Source of the DNA: Streptomyces griseus
Lineage (GTDB): Bacteria > Bdellovibrionota > Bdellovibrionia > Bdellovibrionales > Bdellovibrionaceae
Assembly: GCA_943330705.2 (NCBI GenBank)
Contig: CALQIT020000007.1
Location: 1 to 64,000 of the forward strand
DNA: 64,000 nt
Direction of reading: 5' to 3'
Shown here piece after piece: positions 21,326 to 30,014 of the stretch (within the stretch, counting starts at the first letter, position 1; each line of letters opens with the position of its first letter). The translations under genes were made by a program, and so were the position numbers. Under the pieces are notes generated by a model. It was not told the origin of the DNA. It made no database searches and was given only the letters and a program-made list of their open reading frames with translations.

Positions 21326-21922
21326 ATGCTTCAAAAACTACTTAAAATTTTCAGTTTATTGGCAATGTGTAGTTGCGCAAGCTTGGAACGCTCAAACCAG
21401 TCAGGCTACTCGAGTTCCAACCGAACTGGCTCGAAATTAACAAAGCGAAGCTCGCTTGTTCAAAGTCGCAATTTCGCTGATGACAAGCCTATCGATTACT
21501 CGCTTAAAAGCCGACTCAAACAGCTTGAAAATGGTCTAATCAGTCGAAAAGATCTAGACCAGTATTCGCGGGCGCTGCCTCTTTTTCATGACGAATCCGA
21601 GAGAACTGAATTTTTAGAAGTTGTTGGCTATGAAGACCGGCAAAAATGGTTAGCAGAAAAAAAACTGGCTTCACGAAGTCAAAGTATTCAATCGCAGTAC
21701 TCAGAAATAGTTGAATCCCAAGATGTCGCGGTTGGCATGCCAAATAACTTGGTACGCAAAGCCTGGGGGGAACCCGAGGCCATTGATGTTTCTGGCAATC
21801 CAAGTTTCAAAAACGAACGCTGGCGTTATCGACGCTATGTCTCAACTCCGGAAGGCTACAAGCAAGAAAAGAAGATTGTCTATTTCGAAGGGGGCCGCGT
21901 CGTAGGCTGGGAGTCCGAATAG
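21326..21922 (+). CDS. Lipoprotein of unknown function with BamE/SmpA-like C-terminus
   Basis: 198 residues. The N-terminus is lipoprotein-like (LLKIFSLLAMCSCAS, probable lipid Cys 17), followed by a Ser-rich linker and a charged helical middle. The last ~65 residues (GMPNNLVRKAWGEPEAIDVS to YFEGGRVVGWESE) resemble the small alpha/beta fold seen in SmpA/OmlA-type lipoproteins, which commonly show G(M/L)..(D/N)V...(L/W)G.P. AGGGGGCCAGG precedes the ATG. It is divergent from the FliL-like gene and convergent with polA. Confidence 0.75.
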   Translation: MLQKLLKIFSLLAMCSCASLERSNQSGYSSSNRTGSKLTKRSSLVQSRNFADDKPIDYSLKSRLKQLENGLISRKDLDQYSRALPLFHDESERTEFLEVVGYEDRQKWLAEKKLASRSQSIQSQYSEIVESQDVAVGMPNNLVRKAWGEPEAIDVSGNPSFKNERWRYRRYVSTPEGYKQEKKIVYFEGGRVVGWESE

Positions 21923-21954
21923 CAATCTGCAGTTTGGTAATTATGCTTGAAAGT

Positions 21955-24588
21955 CTAATGTGCCTCGTCCCAATTAAGGCCTACAAATGCATTCACCCGC
22001 AAGGGAACTCGCAGGCTAGTTACGTTCTCCATGATCGAAATAATTTTCTCTTTGGCTTCATGAACTGCCTCGGCAGTGCCTTCAAAAACCAATTCATCGT
22101 GAACTTGCAGTAGCAGGGCCAAAGGAATTTGCTCTGCCACTTCAAGCATGGCTTTTTTAACAATATCTGAAGCTGTTCCCTGGATCGGAGCGTTTATGGC
22201 GGCTCTTTCCCCAAACTTTTGCACGGCAACATTTTTAGATAATAGCTCGTCCATATAGCGACGGCGGCCCATTAAAGTTTCAACATAACCCTTTGCTTTG
22301 GCAGATTGAATCGTGTCTTCGATGTAAGCTTTGACCCCGGCAAATTTTATAAAATAGCGTTTGATAATGTCCGCGGCCTCGGCCCGTGGAATTCCCAAAT
22401 TCGCAGCCAAACCGAAAGCACCCTGGCCGTAAGCAATACCAAAGTTTACAGCCTTCGCCGCCCTTCGCATCTCAGGGGTGACGTCCTTTACATCCACCGA
22501 AAATACTTCACTGGCAGTTGCTGAGTGAATATCCAATTCAGATTCAAAGGCATGAATCAGTCCCGGATCACTTGAGAAATGGGCCAAAATACGAAGTTCA
22601 ATTTGGCTGTAGTCGACGGAAAGTAGAGTTTTTCCCTGGGCAGCGATAAAAGCCTTTCTTACCCGCGCCCCTCGGGACGTACGAATTGGAATATTCTGAA
22701 GGTTGGGATCGGTTGAAGACAGTCGACCCGTGGTCGTTTGTGCTTGATTGAAATGCGAGTGAATACGGCCGTCCTCCTTTACCATCAATGGTAAAGCATC
22801 AACATAGGTCGACTTTAACTTTGAAAGTTCACGAAAAGCTAACACTCGATCGACAATCACGTTCTGCGTTTTAAGATTTTCCAAAACTTCGTTATCTGTG
22901 GAGAAACCAGTTTTTGTTTTTTTACCAGTCGGAAGCTTGAGTTTTTCAAAAAGAATCTGCGACAGCTGCTTGGGGCTTGCTATATTGAAAACTTCTCCGG
23001 CCAAAGTATGGATTTCCATTTCGATACTTTGCAGTTCAATTGCCAATTCTTTGCCTTGTATCAGAAGCAAGTTTCTATCCAAGCGTATTCCGTTTTGCTC
23101 CATCTTTAGAAGAACCGGCGCCAGCGGAAAATCCAACTCGAATAGTATTTTTTCACTTGCAACATTTTTAACTCGTTTGAGCAACTCTTGCTCAAGCTGC
23201 AGATGAGAACGAATGATATCTTCAGGCGACGGCAATTCCATCGGGGGTTGTCCGGTGACTTGAGCTAAAACTCGCTCAAAATCCATGGACTCACCGGGTT
23301 TCAAAACATAGGCCGCAAGCATCGAGTCCCAAAGAATAACCGGAGACCTTGCGCCAATAAAATGCCACAGAGCTTTCAAGTCAAAACCCTTCCACTTTAT
23401 TTGTAAACGATCCGTCAAGGGCCCCAACATTTGGGGGTCGCCACTAATAGCAAATACAACTCCACTTTTTTCTAAGAATAGACCTCGATCTGAAAGAATC
23501 CCCCAAATCTCGTCGCCGGGACGCAAATATAACTCGAGGTCAGCGACTGAAACCTCGCGAAGCTGCAAAGGGAATTGTGAACTTGCTGGGATTAAATCTG
23601 TGGCAAGCAACGGCGGAAGATTTGTCAAATTTTCTACCGCAGAAGCAGCAGACAGATTTGGATTTGGATTTGGATTTGGATTTGGATTTGGATTTGGATT
23701 TGGATTTGACGAGGAATTATTTTGGTTTATATGTAAGTCAAGAGTATCGACCATTTTTTCTATCGATTTAAAATCAAGCTCCTGCAGTAAAGCATGTAAC
23801 TCTGGCTTATGAAAGCCACGCATACGGTAGCTTTCTAAGTCCGTTGAAATCGAGATATCAGTTACAATTTTAACCAGCTTGCGGGAAAGAAAGGCCTTGT
23901 CCTTTCCGCTACGAATTTTTTCACGTAAAGAATCACTCTTAATTTTTTCTAAACCATCGTAAATCATCTCCAATGATCCAAACTCTTCTAGAAGTTTGAC
24001 GGCGCCCTTTGGGCCAATTCCACTTACACCTGGAATATTGTCTGAGGCATCCCCAACCAAGGCCAAATAATCAATAAATTGCTCGGGTCCTACCCCCCAT
24101 TTTTCTTTAACTTCTTTTGGGCCGTATTTGACGTCTTTCATTGTATCGTAAAGGCTAACTCCCGCGTTTACGATCTGCGCAAAATCTTTGTCACCGCTGA
24201 CAATTAAAACCTGCATTTTTTGCGCAGAACCATAACGTGCCAAAGTCCCAATCAAGTCATCTGCCTCGTAGCCAAGCATTTCAATTCCGGGAATACCTAA
24301 TACCTCTGCAAGTTTTTTGATATAGGGAATCTGCGGAATCAAGTCCTCGGGCATTTGTGATCTATTGGCTTTGTATTCCGGGTAGATATCCTTACGAAAG
24401 GAAGGCTCTTTTCGGTCATAACAAAAAATTAAAAAATCTGGTTTTTCGTCTTTGATCAATTTCAAAATCATACTCAAAAATCCGTAGATAGCATTGGTGG
24501 GAAGCCCTGAAGGCGAGCTTAAGGGGCGTATAGCATAGTAGGCACGAAAGAATAGGGAACTGGCGTCGACAAGATACATCTTTTTCAT
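21955..24588 (-). CDS. polA: DNA polymerase I
   Basis: 877 residues. The N-terminal 5'-nuclease domain (1-290: YLVDASSLFFRAYYAIRPLS, GYEADDLIGT, SGDKDFAQ, GDASDNIPGVSGIGPKGA) is followed by a low-complexity Asn-Pro linker (about 294-312), a 3'-5' exonuclease-like domain (about 330-480) and the polymerase domain (about 500-877: DYSQIELRILAH, RRAAKAVNFGIAYGQ, LLLQVHDELVFE). The first exonuclease DxE motif appears lost (EIWGILSDRG at that place), so proofreading is probably inactive, as in Taq and Bacillus PolA. The start is ATG 24588, which lies in the loop of a hairpin and has no good ribosome-binding site. Confidence 0.98.
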   Translation of the reverse strand: MKKMYLVDASSLFFRAYYAIRPLSSPSGLPTNAIYGFLSMILKLIKDEKPDFLIFCYDRKEPSFRKDIYPEYKANRSQMPEDLIPQIPYIKKLAEVLGIPGIEMLGYEADDLIGTLARYGSAQKMQVLIVSGDKDFAQIVNAGVSLYDTMKDVKYGPKEVKEKWGVGPEQFIDYLALVGDASDNIPGVSGIGPKGAVKLLEEFGSLEMIYDGLEKIKSDSLREKIRSGKDKAFLSRKLVKIVTDISISTDLESYRMRGFHKPELHALLQELDFKSIEKMVDTLDLHINQNNSSSNPNPNPNPNPNPNPNPNLSAASAVENLTNLPPLLATDLIPASSQFPLQLREVSVADLELYLRPGDEIWGILSDRGLFLEKSGVVFAISGDPQMLGPLTDRLQIKWKGFDLKALWHFIGARSPVILWDSMLAAYVLKPGESMDFERVLAQVTGQPPMELPSPEDIIRSHLQLEQELLKRVKNVASEKILFELDFPLAPVLLKMEQNGIRLDRNLLLIQGKELAIELQSIEMEIHTLAGEVFNIASPKQLSQILFEKLKLPTGKKTKTGFSTDNEVLENLKTQNVIVDRVLAFRELSKLKSTYVDALPLMVKEDGRIHSHFNQAQTTTGRLSSTDPNLQNIPIRTSRGARVRKAFIAAQGKTLLSVDYSQIELRILAHFSSDPGLIHAFESELDIHSATASEVFSVDVKDVTPEMRRAAKAVNFGIAYGQGAFGLAANLGIPRAEAADIIKRYFIKFAGVKAYIEDTIQSAKAKGYVETLMGRRRYMDELLSKNVAVQKFGERAAINAPIQGTASDIVKKAMLEVAEQIPLALLLQVHDELVFEGTAEAVHEAKEKIISIMENVTSLRVPLRVNAFVGLNWDEAH
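23655..23708. repeat. Nine tandem GATTTG hexamers inside polA
   Basis: Nine perfect copies of a 6-bp unit, read on the minus strand as alternating Asn-Pro codons in the linker between the 5'-nuclease and the polymerase half. Six-base steps keep the frame, so copy number can vary without breaking the gene. Confidence 0.95.
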
Positions 24589-24608
24589 AGTTGAAAAGAT
24601 GTATCTTG
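24570..24608 (-). promoter_or_regulatory. Perfect 15-bp hairpin presenting the polA start codon in its loop
   Basis: The arms 24570-24584 and 24594-24608 are perfect inverted repeats (CAAGATACATCTTTT in the mRNA sense, then its complement). The 9-base spacer reads CAACTATGA in the mRNA and contains the polA ATG (24588-24586). Codons 2-7 form the 3' arm. No Shine-Dalgarno sequence precedes the ATG. The pairing is seen directly; control of translation is inference. Confidence 0.75.
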
Positions 24609-24653
24609 ATGGACCAGATCAGTCATTAAAAGACGGGGTGAGCAATGAACGAA

Positions 24654-24941
24654 TTAATTGCCAAGAAAGCGGTCAGTAACTGTCTTCAGTTCACATTGTT
24701 GCAATTCAGACTCTTCCAAAAAAACTTCGGCCAAGGCCTGACCTGTAACTTCGTCAGCGGTGGAATCTGCCTGTTTTAGCAGAATATCTAGCTCTTGAGA
24801 AAACACAGCTTCCAAAGGCTCACTGCCCTTTTCCCAACCGGCAACAATGCAGGACTCACAATTTAATCGTCTAGCCAAATCAGAGGGGCTCCAGCCCAAA
24901 CGAAGCCGTAAAGATTTAATTTTATCACTGTCCCAATTCAT
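24654..24941 (-). CDS. Small Xre-type helix-turn-helix protein
   Basis: About 95 residues from ATG 24941, which has AGAGGA about 7 bases upstream; an open frame continues to 24998 without support. The first ~60 residues form an Xre/Cro-type HTH (KIKSLRLRLGWSPSDLARRL, then VAGWEKGSEPLEAV), followed by an acidic tail with a Cys. A DNA-binding regulator is likely; the target is unknown. It lies 65 bases upstream of polA on the same strand. Confidence 0.8.
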   Translation of the reverse strand: MNWDSDKIKSLRLRLGWSPSDLARRLNCESCIVAGWEKGSEPLEAVFSQELDILLKQADSTADEVTGQALAEVFLEESELQQCELKTVTDRFLGN

Positions 24942-25239
24942 AGAGGGTCCTCTCGGTAAGTAAGGTGTGATTCTGGCTTGCCGCAAAAGAAGTGTCAAGA
25001 ATTAGAGCATTTGCTCCAAATTATAATTAGCAAAAAATGAAAAAAATCCCAGTTATATTAATAGCTTGTAAAGATTAGACAGCCCAGGACCTATGGCTGT
25101 GAACGTAAAATACGGGTGGCTGATGTGGCTTAAAAAATGACTGCTTAGCGACATAAATTCAACTATCTGCTTTACCAAGATTGAAACTAGTCATTGAACC
25201 AGTAGCAAACAAGGACCCTCAAATTCACAATTAAAGAAT
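24942..25239. other. Gene-free stretch, 298 bases
   Basis: AT-rich and without a convincing open frame. It separates the HTH gene (minus) from the GAF remnant (plus). I see no tRNA-like fold, terminator or clear promoter hexamer pair. Confidence 0.6.
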
Positions 25240-25569
25240 ATGAAATCAGCCCCGATACATGAGAAAGAAAAATTGCGTTTGGCCGCGCGCGCGGCTGGAA
25301 ATTTTACATACGCTTCCAGAAAAAGATTTTAATGATATCACTCTTATTGCCTCGCAGATTCGCGACACGCCTATCAGTTTGGTCTCGTTGGTTGATGAAA
25401 GCCGCCAATGGTTCAAATCGAGCCACGGACTTGCCGCTTCAGAAACGCCCCGGGAATCACTCGATTAAATATCTTGAAAGTATTCGAAAAGCCTGTCGAA
25501 AATGCGGATTTAATCCAGGAAGTTTTGAAATGGCTGAGCCAATCTAAGCTAACTAAATTGGCAACTTGA
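25240..25569 (+). pseudogene. Remnant of a GAF / receiver hybrid sensor protein
   Basis: Three reading-frame pieces add up to the two ends of one sensor. From ATG 25240: [16 protein letters not shown], a typical GAF-kinase N-terminus. A frameshift near 25290 then continues in another frame as [20 protein letters not shown] and [20 protein letters not shown] to a stop at 25468, the well-known GAF start. Overlapping its end, a third frame gives KVFEKPVENADLIQEVLKWL and stops at 25569; F.KP followed by an amphipathic helix is the end of a receiver domain. The middle (rest of GAF, kinase core, most of the receiver) is missing, so the gene is dead. Confidence 0.75.
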
Positions 25570-25609
25570 ACTAGCGTGTCCTGACTTGAACTAGCGTGTC
25601 CTGACTTGA
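25564..25609. repeat. Two perfect 20-bp tandem repeats across the histidine-kinase stop codon
   Basis: ACTTGAACTAGCGTGTCCTG occurs at 25564 and 25584, and six bases of a third copy follow. The second copy holds the last codons and the TAG stop (25591-25593) of the minus-strand kinase; the first overlaps the end of the plus-strand remnant. Confidence 0.9.
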
Positions 25610-27492
25610 CCCGGCCTAAAGATTGGGAAGCGAAGCTCGAAGCAGGTGCGATTAACGTTTTGATTCAGAACGATCGTGGCATGGTTGCGTTTTAGAATGG
25701 ATCGACAAATAGATAGTCCAATCCCTGTGCCCTTGCCAATTGGTTTAGTGGTAAAGAATGACTGAAAAATGCGATTCTCGTTCTCTTTTGTAACACCCTC
25801 GCCTGAGTCCGTGACTTGAACAAGGACGTCATCACCGTCTTCGAATATGGATATCTTTACCCACCGTTCAGCCTGCTGGGCCACGGAATCGATAGCGTTT
25901 GATAATAGATTAATAAGTACTTGTTCGATCTCAACCTCTTTGCAGATGACCGCGGCATCACTGCGCAGGTCCAATTCCAATCGTGTGGAATTAACTTTAA
26001 ATTTTGCCTCGGACAGAGTTGCTGATTCCTGCACCAGCAAAGCAATTTTTTTTGCTTCAAATTCTGAGGTCTCACTTGATCTTGAGAATCGACCAAGGCC
26101 TTTGATAATTTTTACGATGCGCTCAATGGCTTTTTGGGCAACTATTAATCTGGACCCGAAAACATCGGGTTGATTTCGCGCGCACTCTAATAGAGTCAAA
26201 GACGAAGAAATAATTGCCAGTGGATTACTGATTTCATGTGCTATTTCTGCAGACATTTCACCAAGAGTCGCCAATTTCGAGCTATGAACGACATTTCTTT
26301 CAGCAATTTTTTCTACCGTAATATCTAAAACAGTCAGAATAATTAGACTGACTTGACCGGCTTCGTCTTTGACCGGGGAGTAGGCTAGGCGCCCAATCCA
26401 TTCTCGATTTGTCTTTCTGTTAACAATCAGTGCTTCAAAATTACGAACATAGTCACCGCGAACAGCACGCTGCAGTGGCCATTCTGAGAAGGGAATCAGC
26501 TGGCCATCGAAATTTCGCAGCTCAAAGTTTTTCGCTATTTCACCGGCAGAAAGTGTGCATTGGCTTTCAGACTGAAAATCATAACAACTTAGCGCCGCGC
26601 GATTCATTGACGTGAAATCACCTGAACCAGAAACCAATACAATTCCCATATCGACATTTTCAAAGGCAGCTTTCATCTTATTTTGTTCTTGCTGCAGATC
26701 CATAGCTACTTGTCTATTTTCAGTAATATCCTTTGCTACGCCAACCACTCGGCGCCCTCCCTCGCCTAGGTCAAGCGGCGAAAACGAGCGGTCATGAATC
26801 CAGCGCACGGCCCCATCACTGCGAATAATTCGGTAAAGTTCATTGTAGGTGCCATCCGCTTGCATGGCGAAGGCCTTGACTACGCGGTCTCTGTCTTCGG
26901 GATGAATTGCTGCGAGAAAGGAACGCGGGTCTCGATAAAGACTTTCGCAAGTTAGGCCCCAAATCTTCTCATAACCTGGGCTAATGTATACAATTCTTTC
27001 TCTATCCAAATCTGTCATCCAGAATACTTCGTCGATAACATTCGCGATTTGCTGAAAGCGAAATGCAGACTCATGTTGTTCCGTAATATCCACAGCCACT
27101 GCAAAAAAACCAAAGATCTGATCGACTTCTATCTTTGGCTGCAAATTAAAGCGAAGTCTTCGCGTGAGGCCCCCGGCAGCTTGTACTTGACATTCAAAGA
27201 CGGTCGATTCGCCGTTCAAAGCTTTTTCAATCTGTGCTTGAGCAAGGACAAAACTTGACGCCAATAGGTCTCGAAAATTGGTTCCATTCATCTGCTCAGG
27301 TGTCTTGCCAAAAAAGTTAGCACACAGCCTATTGGTGCTCATGTTCTTCAGGTCAGGGTCCCAATGCGAAATCATTGCAGGCAAAGAATCAATAGTTCCT
27401 TGCAAAAACTCATGTTGCTTCGTAGCGGTTTCGGTTCCCGTTTGAACAGCAGTCGGCTTCACTACCGAGGGTCCTGTGAAATCGGTAACCAT
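25591..27492 (-). CDS. Soluble multi-PAS sensor histidine kinase
   Basis: 633 residues, no transmembrane helix. Three PAS modules (about 30-140, 145-260 and 270-395; the second with YISPGYEKIWGL and IHPEDRDRV) are followed by the dimerisation/phosphoacceptor helix with His 419 (EMSAEIAHEISNPLAI) and an ATPase domain (N box QVLINLLSNAIDSV, G1 DSGEGV, G2 GKGTGIGLSI). It should autophosphorylate in response to a cytoplasmic signal, perhaps redox or small ligands. It has no receiver of its own; the single-domain regulator 100 bases downstream of its start (27593-28012) is transcribed after cheR and is a possible partner. Confidence 0.94.
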   Translation of the reverse strand: MVTDFTGPSVVKPTAVQTGTETATKQHEFLQGTIDSLPAMISHWDPDLKNMSTNRLCANFFGKTPEQMNGTNFRDLLASSFVLAQAQIEKALNGESTVFECQVQAAGGLTRRLRFNLQPKIEVDQIFGFFAVAVDITEQHESAFRFQQIANVIDEVFWMTDLDRERIVYISPGYEKIWGLTCESLYRDPRSFLAAIHPEDRDRVVKAFAMQADGTYNELYRIIRSDGAVRWIHDRSFSPLDLGEGGRRVVGVAKDITENRQVAMDLQQEQNKMKAAFENVDMGIVLVSGSGDFTSMNRAALSCYDFQSESQCTLSAGEIAKNFELRNFDGQLIPFSEWPLQRAVRGDYVRNFEALIVNRKTNREWIGRLAYSPVKDEAGQVSLIILTVLDITVEKIAERNVVHSSKLATLGEMSAEIAHEISNPLAIISSSLTLLECARNQPDVFGSRLIVAQKAIERIVKIIKGLGRFSRSSETSEFEAKKIALLVQESATLSEAKFKVNSTRLELDLRSDAAVICKEVEIEQVLINLLSNAIDSVAQQAERWVKISIFEDGDDVLVQVTDSGEGVTKENENRIFQSFFTTKPIGKGTGIGLSICRSILKRNHATIVLNQNVNRTCFELRFPIFRPGQVRTR

Positions 27493-27555
27493 ATTTTTTT
27501 AGAAGCGATCCCCAAGATGTCCCCCTAACATTCTATTTCAAAAACTCTCAAGAAC

Positions 27556-27591
27556 ACCCAAAAGACGACCCAAAAGAAAACCCAAAAGAAA
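27556..27591. repeat. Three 12-bp tandem repeats beside the response-regulator stop
   Basis: ACCCAAAAGACG followed by two copies of ACCCAAAAGAAA, immediately before the minus-strand stop at 27593. This occupies a third of the 100-base gap between the regulator and the kinase gene. Confidence 0.85.
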
Positions 27592-27592
27592 A

Positions 27593-28012
27593 CTAAGATA
27601 CTTTTCTTAGCCGATAGAATCGTTTCCGAGCGGACTGGACATATTCTTTTCCGTAGTGATATGCATTTTCCATGACCTGAAGCATATTCTTGGTGTTTGT
27701 TGGTTTGTCCAAAAAGTCAAACGCACAAAATCTCCAAGCCATTTTCATTTTTTCCAAACTACGAAAACCCGTTATAAAAACCAAGGGGATTTCTGAACCC
27801 GTTCGATCCAATTCCTGCAGAAGTTGCATGCCGTCCAGCTCAGGCATATTGATATCTGACAAAATAACATCTGGACGTGAATGCTCAATTTGCTGCAAAG
27901 CGATTCTTCCGTTTGCAGCAGTCTGCGTCTGCCAGCCGGCATTTTTAAAATGAATTTCTAAAATAGCTAACAAATCAACTTCATCTTCGACGATCAGAAT
28001 TTTCTTTACCAT
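27593..28012 (-). CDS. Single-domain response regulator
   Basis: 139 residues, essentially a receiver domain: acidic pair ED (10-11), phosphoacceptor Asp 53 (LSDINMPELDG), Thr 81 (FITGF) and Lys 103 (FLDKP). A short basic tail (ARKRFYRLRKVS) follows and no output domain. It ends the che gene run (25 bases after cheR) and could be the CheY-like output or a phosphate sink, or pair with the histidine kinase next door. Confidence 0.92.
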   Translation of the reverse strand: MVKKILIVEDEVDLLAILEIHFKNAGWQTQTAANGRIALQQIEHSRPDVILSDINMPELDGMQLLQELDRTGSEIPLVFITGFRSLEKMKMAWRFCAFDFLDKPTNTKNMLQVMENAYHYGKEYVQSARKRFYRLRKVS

Positions 28013-28037
28013 GGGTATGCCCCTTTATCTGCCAAAA

Positions 28038-28877
28038 TTAAGCGCTCTTTTTCTCTGTTTCTTTGCGACTATATATCGCGACTCCATCGGTCAAAACTTG
28101 TCGAAATTCATTGGATAGACCGATCATACTTTCTCCTGAGCCCATTAGAAAAATACCTTCCGGACGCAAGCACCCACTCAGACGATTGATAATTTGAACT
28201 TTTGCTTCTACCTTTTGATAGATTAAAACATTACGACACAAAATAAGATCGAACGGTCCCGGCAGTGAATTTTGCGAAATCAAATTAAGTTTTTTTAAAT
28301 TCACCAATGCTCGCATATCCGCGTTCAATAACCAGGTGTTTGAATTGTCTGGTTTGAAATAGTTTTTTCTTCTTTCCTCGGACAGGCCCCGGCCCATTTC
28401 TATTTCGCTATAGATTCCAGCTGTGGCCTTCGCTAGAATTCCCTCAGAGATATCGGTCGCCATTATTTTTGGCGGCAGCTGATTGATCTTTTTTCCTAAT
28501 TCGACTAATAGCATGGCCAAACTATAGGGCTCTTGGCCCGACGAGCTTGCGACGGACCATATTTTAATATTTGCAAGACCCCCGCAATCTTTGACTAGAC
28601 CGGGCAGAACGGTCCGTTCAAGACATTCGAAAAATTTGGCATCGCGGAAGAATGAGGTCTCGTTGTTCGTTGAAATATCGATCAACTTGGTGCGAAACTC
28701 TGAGCCACCGCCTGCTTCAACCTTTTTCCACAGGTCGATAGGGGACTCTAATTTGAAATGACGAACAAGCTGATCCAGTCGATCCTGAAGCTGGTAAAGA
28801 TTATGTTCCTGATAAATGATTCCAGTTTCAGATTCAATCCACTTTGAAAAATACGTAAGAATTTCTTTACTATTCAT
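28038..28877 (-). CDS. cheR: Chemotaxis protein methyltransferase CheR
   Basis: 279 residues. An N-terminal helical CheR domain is followed by the SAM-binding methyltransferase (IKIWSVASSSGQEPYSLAML, ATDISEGILAKATAGIYS, FDLILCRNVLIYQ). It methylates glutamates of chemoreceptors, balanced by CheB. The ATG at 28877 overlaps the cheB stop by 4 bases. Confidence 0.96.
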   Translation of the reverse strand: MNSKEILTYFSKWIESETGIIYQEHNLYQLQDRLDQLVRHFKLESPIDLWKKVEAGGGSEFRTKLIDISTNNETSFFRDAKFFECLERTVLPGLVKDCGGLANIKIWSVASSSGQEPYSLAMLLVELGKKINQLPPKIMATDISEGILAKATAGIYSEIEMGRGLSEERRKNYFKPDNSNTWLLNADMRALVNLKKLNLISQNSLPGPFDLILCRNVLIYQKVEAKVQIINRLSGCLRPEGIFLMGSGESMIGLSNEFRQVLTDGVAIYSRKETEKKSA

Positions 28878-29941
28878 CCCACACTTTGTTTCTGACTTTG
28901 CTCATAGCGCAAACTATTCTGCAAAGTCTGAGTAATTTGCTCTAAGTCCTGAATTGAATCATAGGCTGAAGCTTCATAGACCGCCCCAGGCATACCAAAA
29001 ACCACGCAAGATTCGCGATTCTGAATGATGACCGGATGCTTTGCCGCCCGCAAAGCTAGACAACCAGCAAGACCATCACGGCCCATGCCTGTAAGAATTA
29101 TGCCAAGGCAACCAGTTGGATATTCAATTGCAGCGGTTCGAAAAAGTGGATCCACTGCTGGGCGAACAGAATTTTCTTGTTCGTTTTGATTTAATTTAAT
29201 TCGAAGGCCTTTAGCTATTTGCATATGATAACCACCAGGCGCCATATAGATTCTATTTTCACAGATCGGTTCGCCGTCTTCTCCCTCGGCTGCTGGGACT
29301 CCACACAGGTTTCCAATTCGGGTAGCCAGACTTGCAGTAAAGATTGGTGGCATATGCTGAACAATTAAAACAGGACAAGAAAATGGACCGCGTAGACCCG
29401 AAAATATTTTTTCAAGCGCCGTCGGTCCCCCGGTTGAGCAGCCTATGACAATGACCTTCGGCTTAAAATCACGAAACGAAAAGGATGAACTTTGAACGGG
29501 ACGAGGCTTCACGACCTCAGGGACTTTAAAAAGCTCTTTGATTTTGGGTGCCAAAAGTTCACGTAGTAAGATCGCTGGGCTTGCCAATGACTCAGTGACA
29601 AGCAAGCTTCCGTCTGGCTTTGTGACAAAATCAATTGCCCCGAGTTCCAATGCGTCTAAGGTAATCTGTGCGCCCTTTTTTGAAAGCGATGAAAAAACAA
29701 TGACCTTTGTCTTTAGTCCCAACCGCCGAATTTCTTTTAGAGTTTCAATGCCGTTCATTTCCGGCATTTCCAAATCCAAAGTAACCAAGTCCACTTCAAC
29801 GGATTTTAATTTTTCTATGGCAAGACGTCCGTTCGAGGCCACGCCAACTAGATCAATCCAGTCAACACCTTCCAGTGCCGACCGAAGCTGCGAGCGAAAT
29901 ACCACCGAATCATCTACAACCAATACCCGAATCTTTTCCAA
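28874..29941 (-). CDS. cheB: Protein-glutamate methylesterase/glutaminase CheB
   Basis: 355 residues: receiver domain (1-125, Asp 56 in TLDLEMPEMNG, Ser in FSSLS) and a C-terminal methylesterase with catalytic Ser in IGCSTGGPTAL, His in LIVQHMPP and Asp in GMGRDGLAG. It removes methyl groups from receptors when phosphorylated by CheA. The start is TTG 29941 with GGAG 7 bases upstream. Confidence 0.97.
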   Translation of the reverse strand: MEKIRVLVVDDSVVFRSQLRSALEGVDWIDLVGVASNGRLAIEKLKSVEVDLVTLDLEMPEMNGIETLKEIRRLGLKTKVIVFSSLSKKGAQITLDALELGAIDFVTKPDGSLLVTESLASPAILLRELLAPKIKELFKVPEVVKPRPVQSSSFSFRDFKPKVIVIGCSTGGPTALEKIFSGLRGPFSCPVLIVQHMPPIFTASLATRIGNLCGVPAAEGEDGEPICENRIYMAPGGYHMQIAKGLRIKLNQNEQENSVRPAVDPLFRTAAIEYPTGCLGIILTGMGRDGLAGCLALRAAKHPVIIQNRESCVVFGMPGAVYEASAYDSIQDLEQITQTLQNSLRYEQSQKQSVG

Positions 29942-30014
29942 TCCATATCTCCATCAATCCTAAGTTCATGGGCCGGCTGAACTACTGGTTCAGCTGGCTC
30001 GTTTGCTGGCTCAC

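Noticed and set aside
23577-23812. Plus-strand frames with GFGF or DLDL repeats
   Set aside because: Antisense of the Asn-Pro linker in polA.
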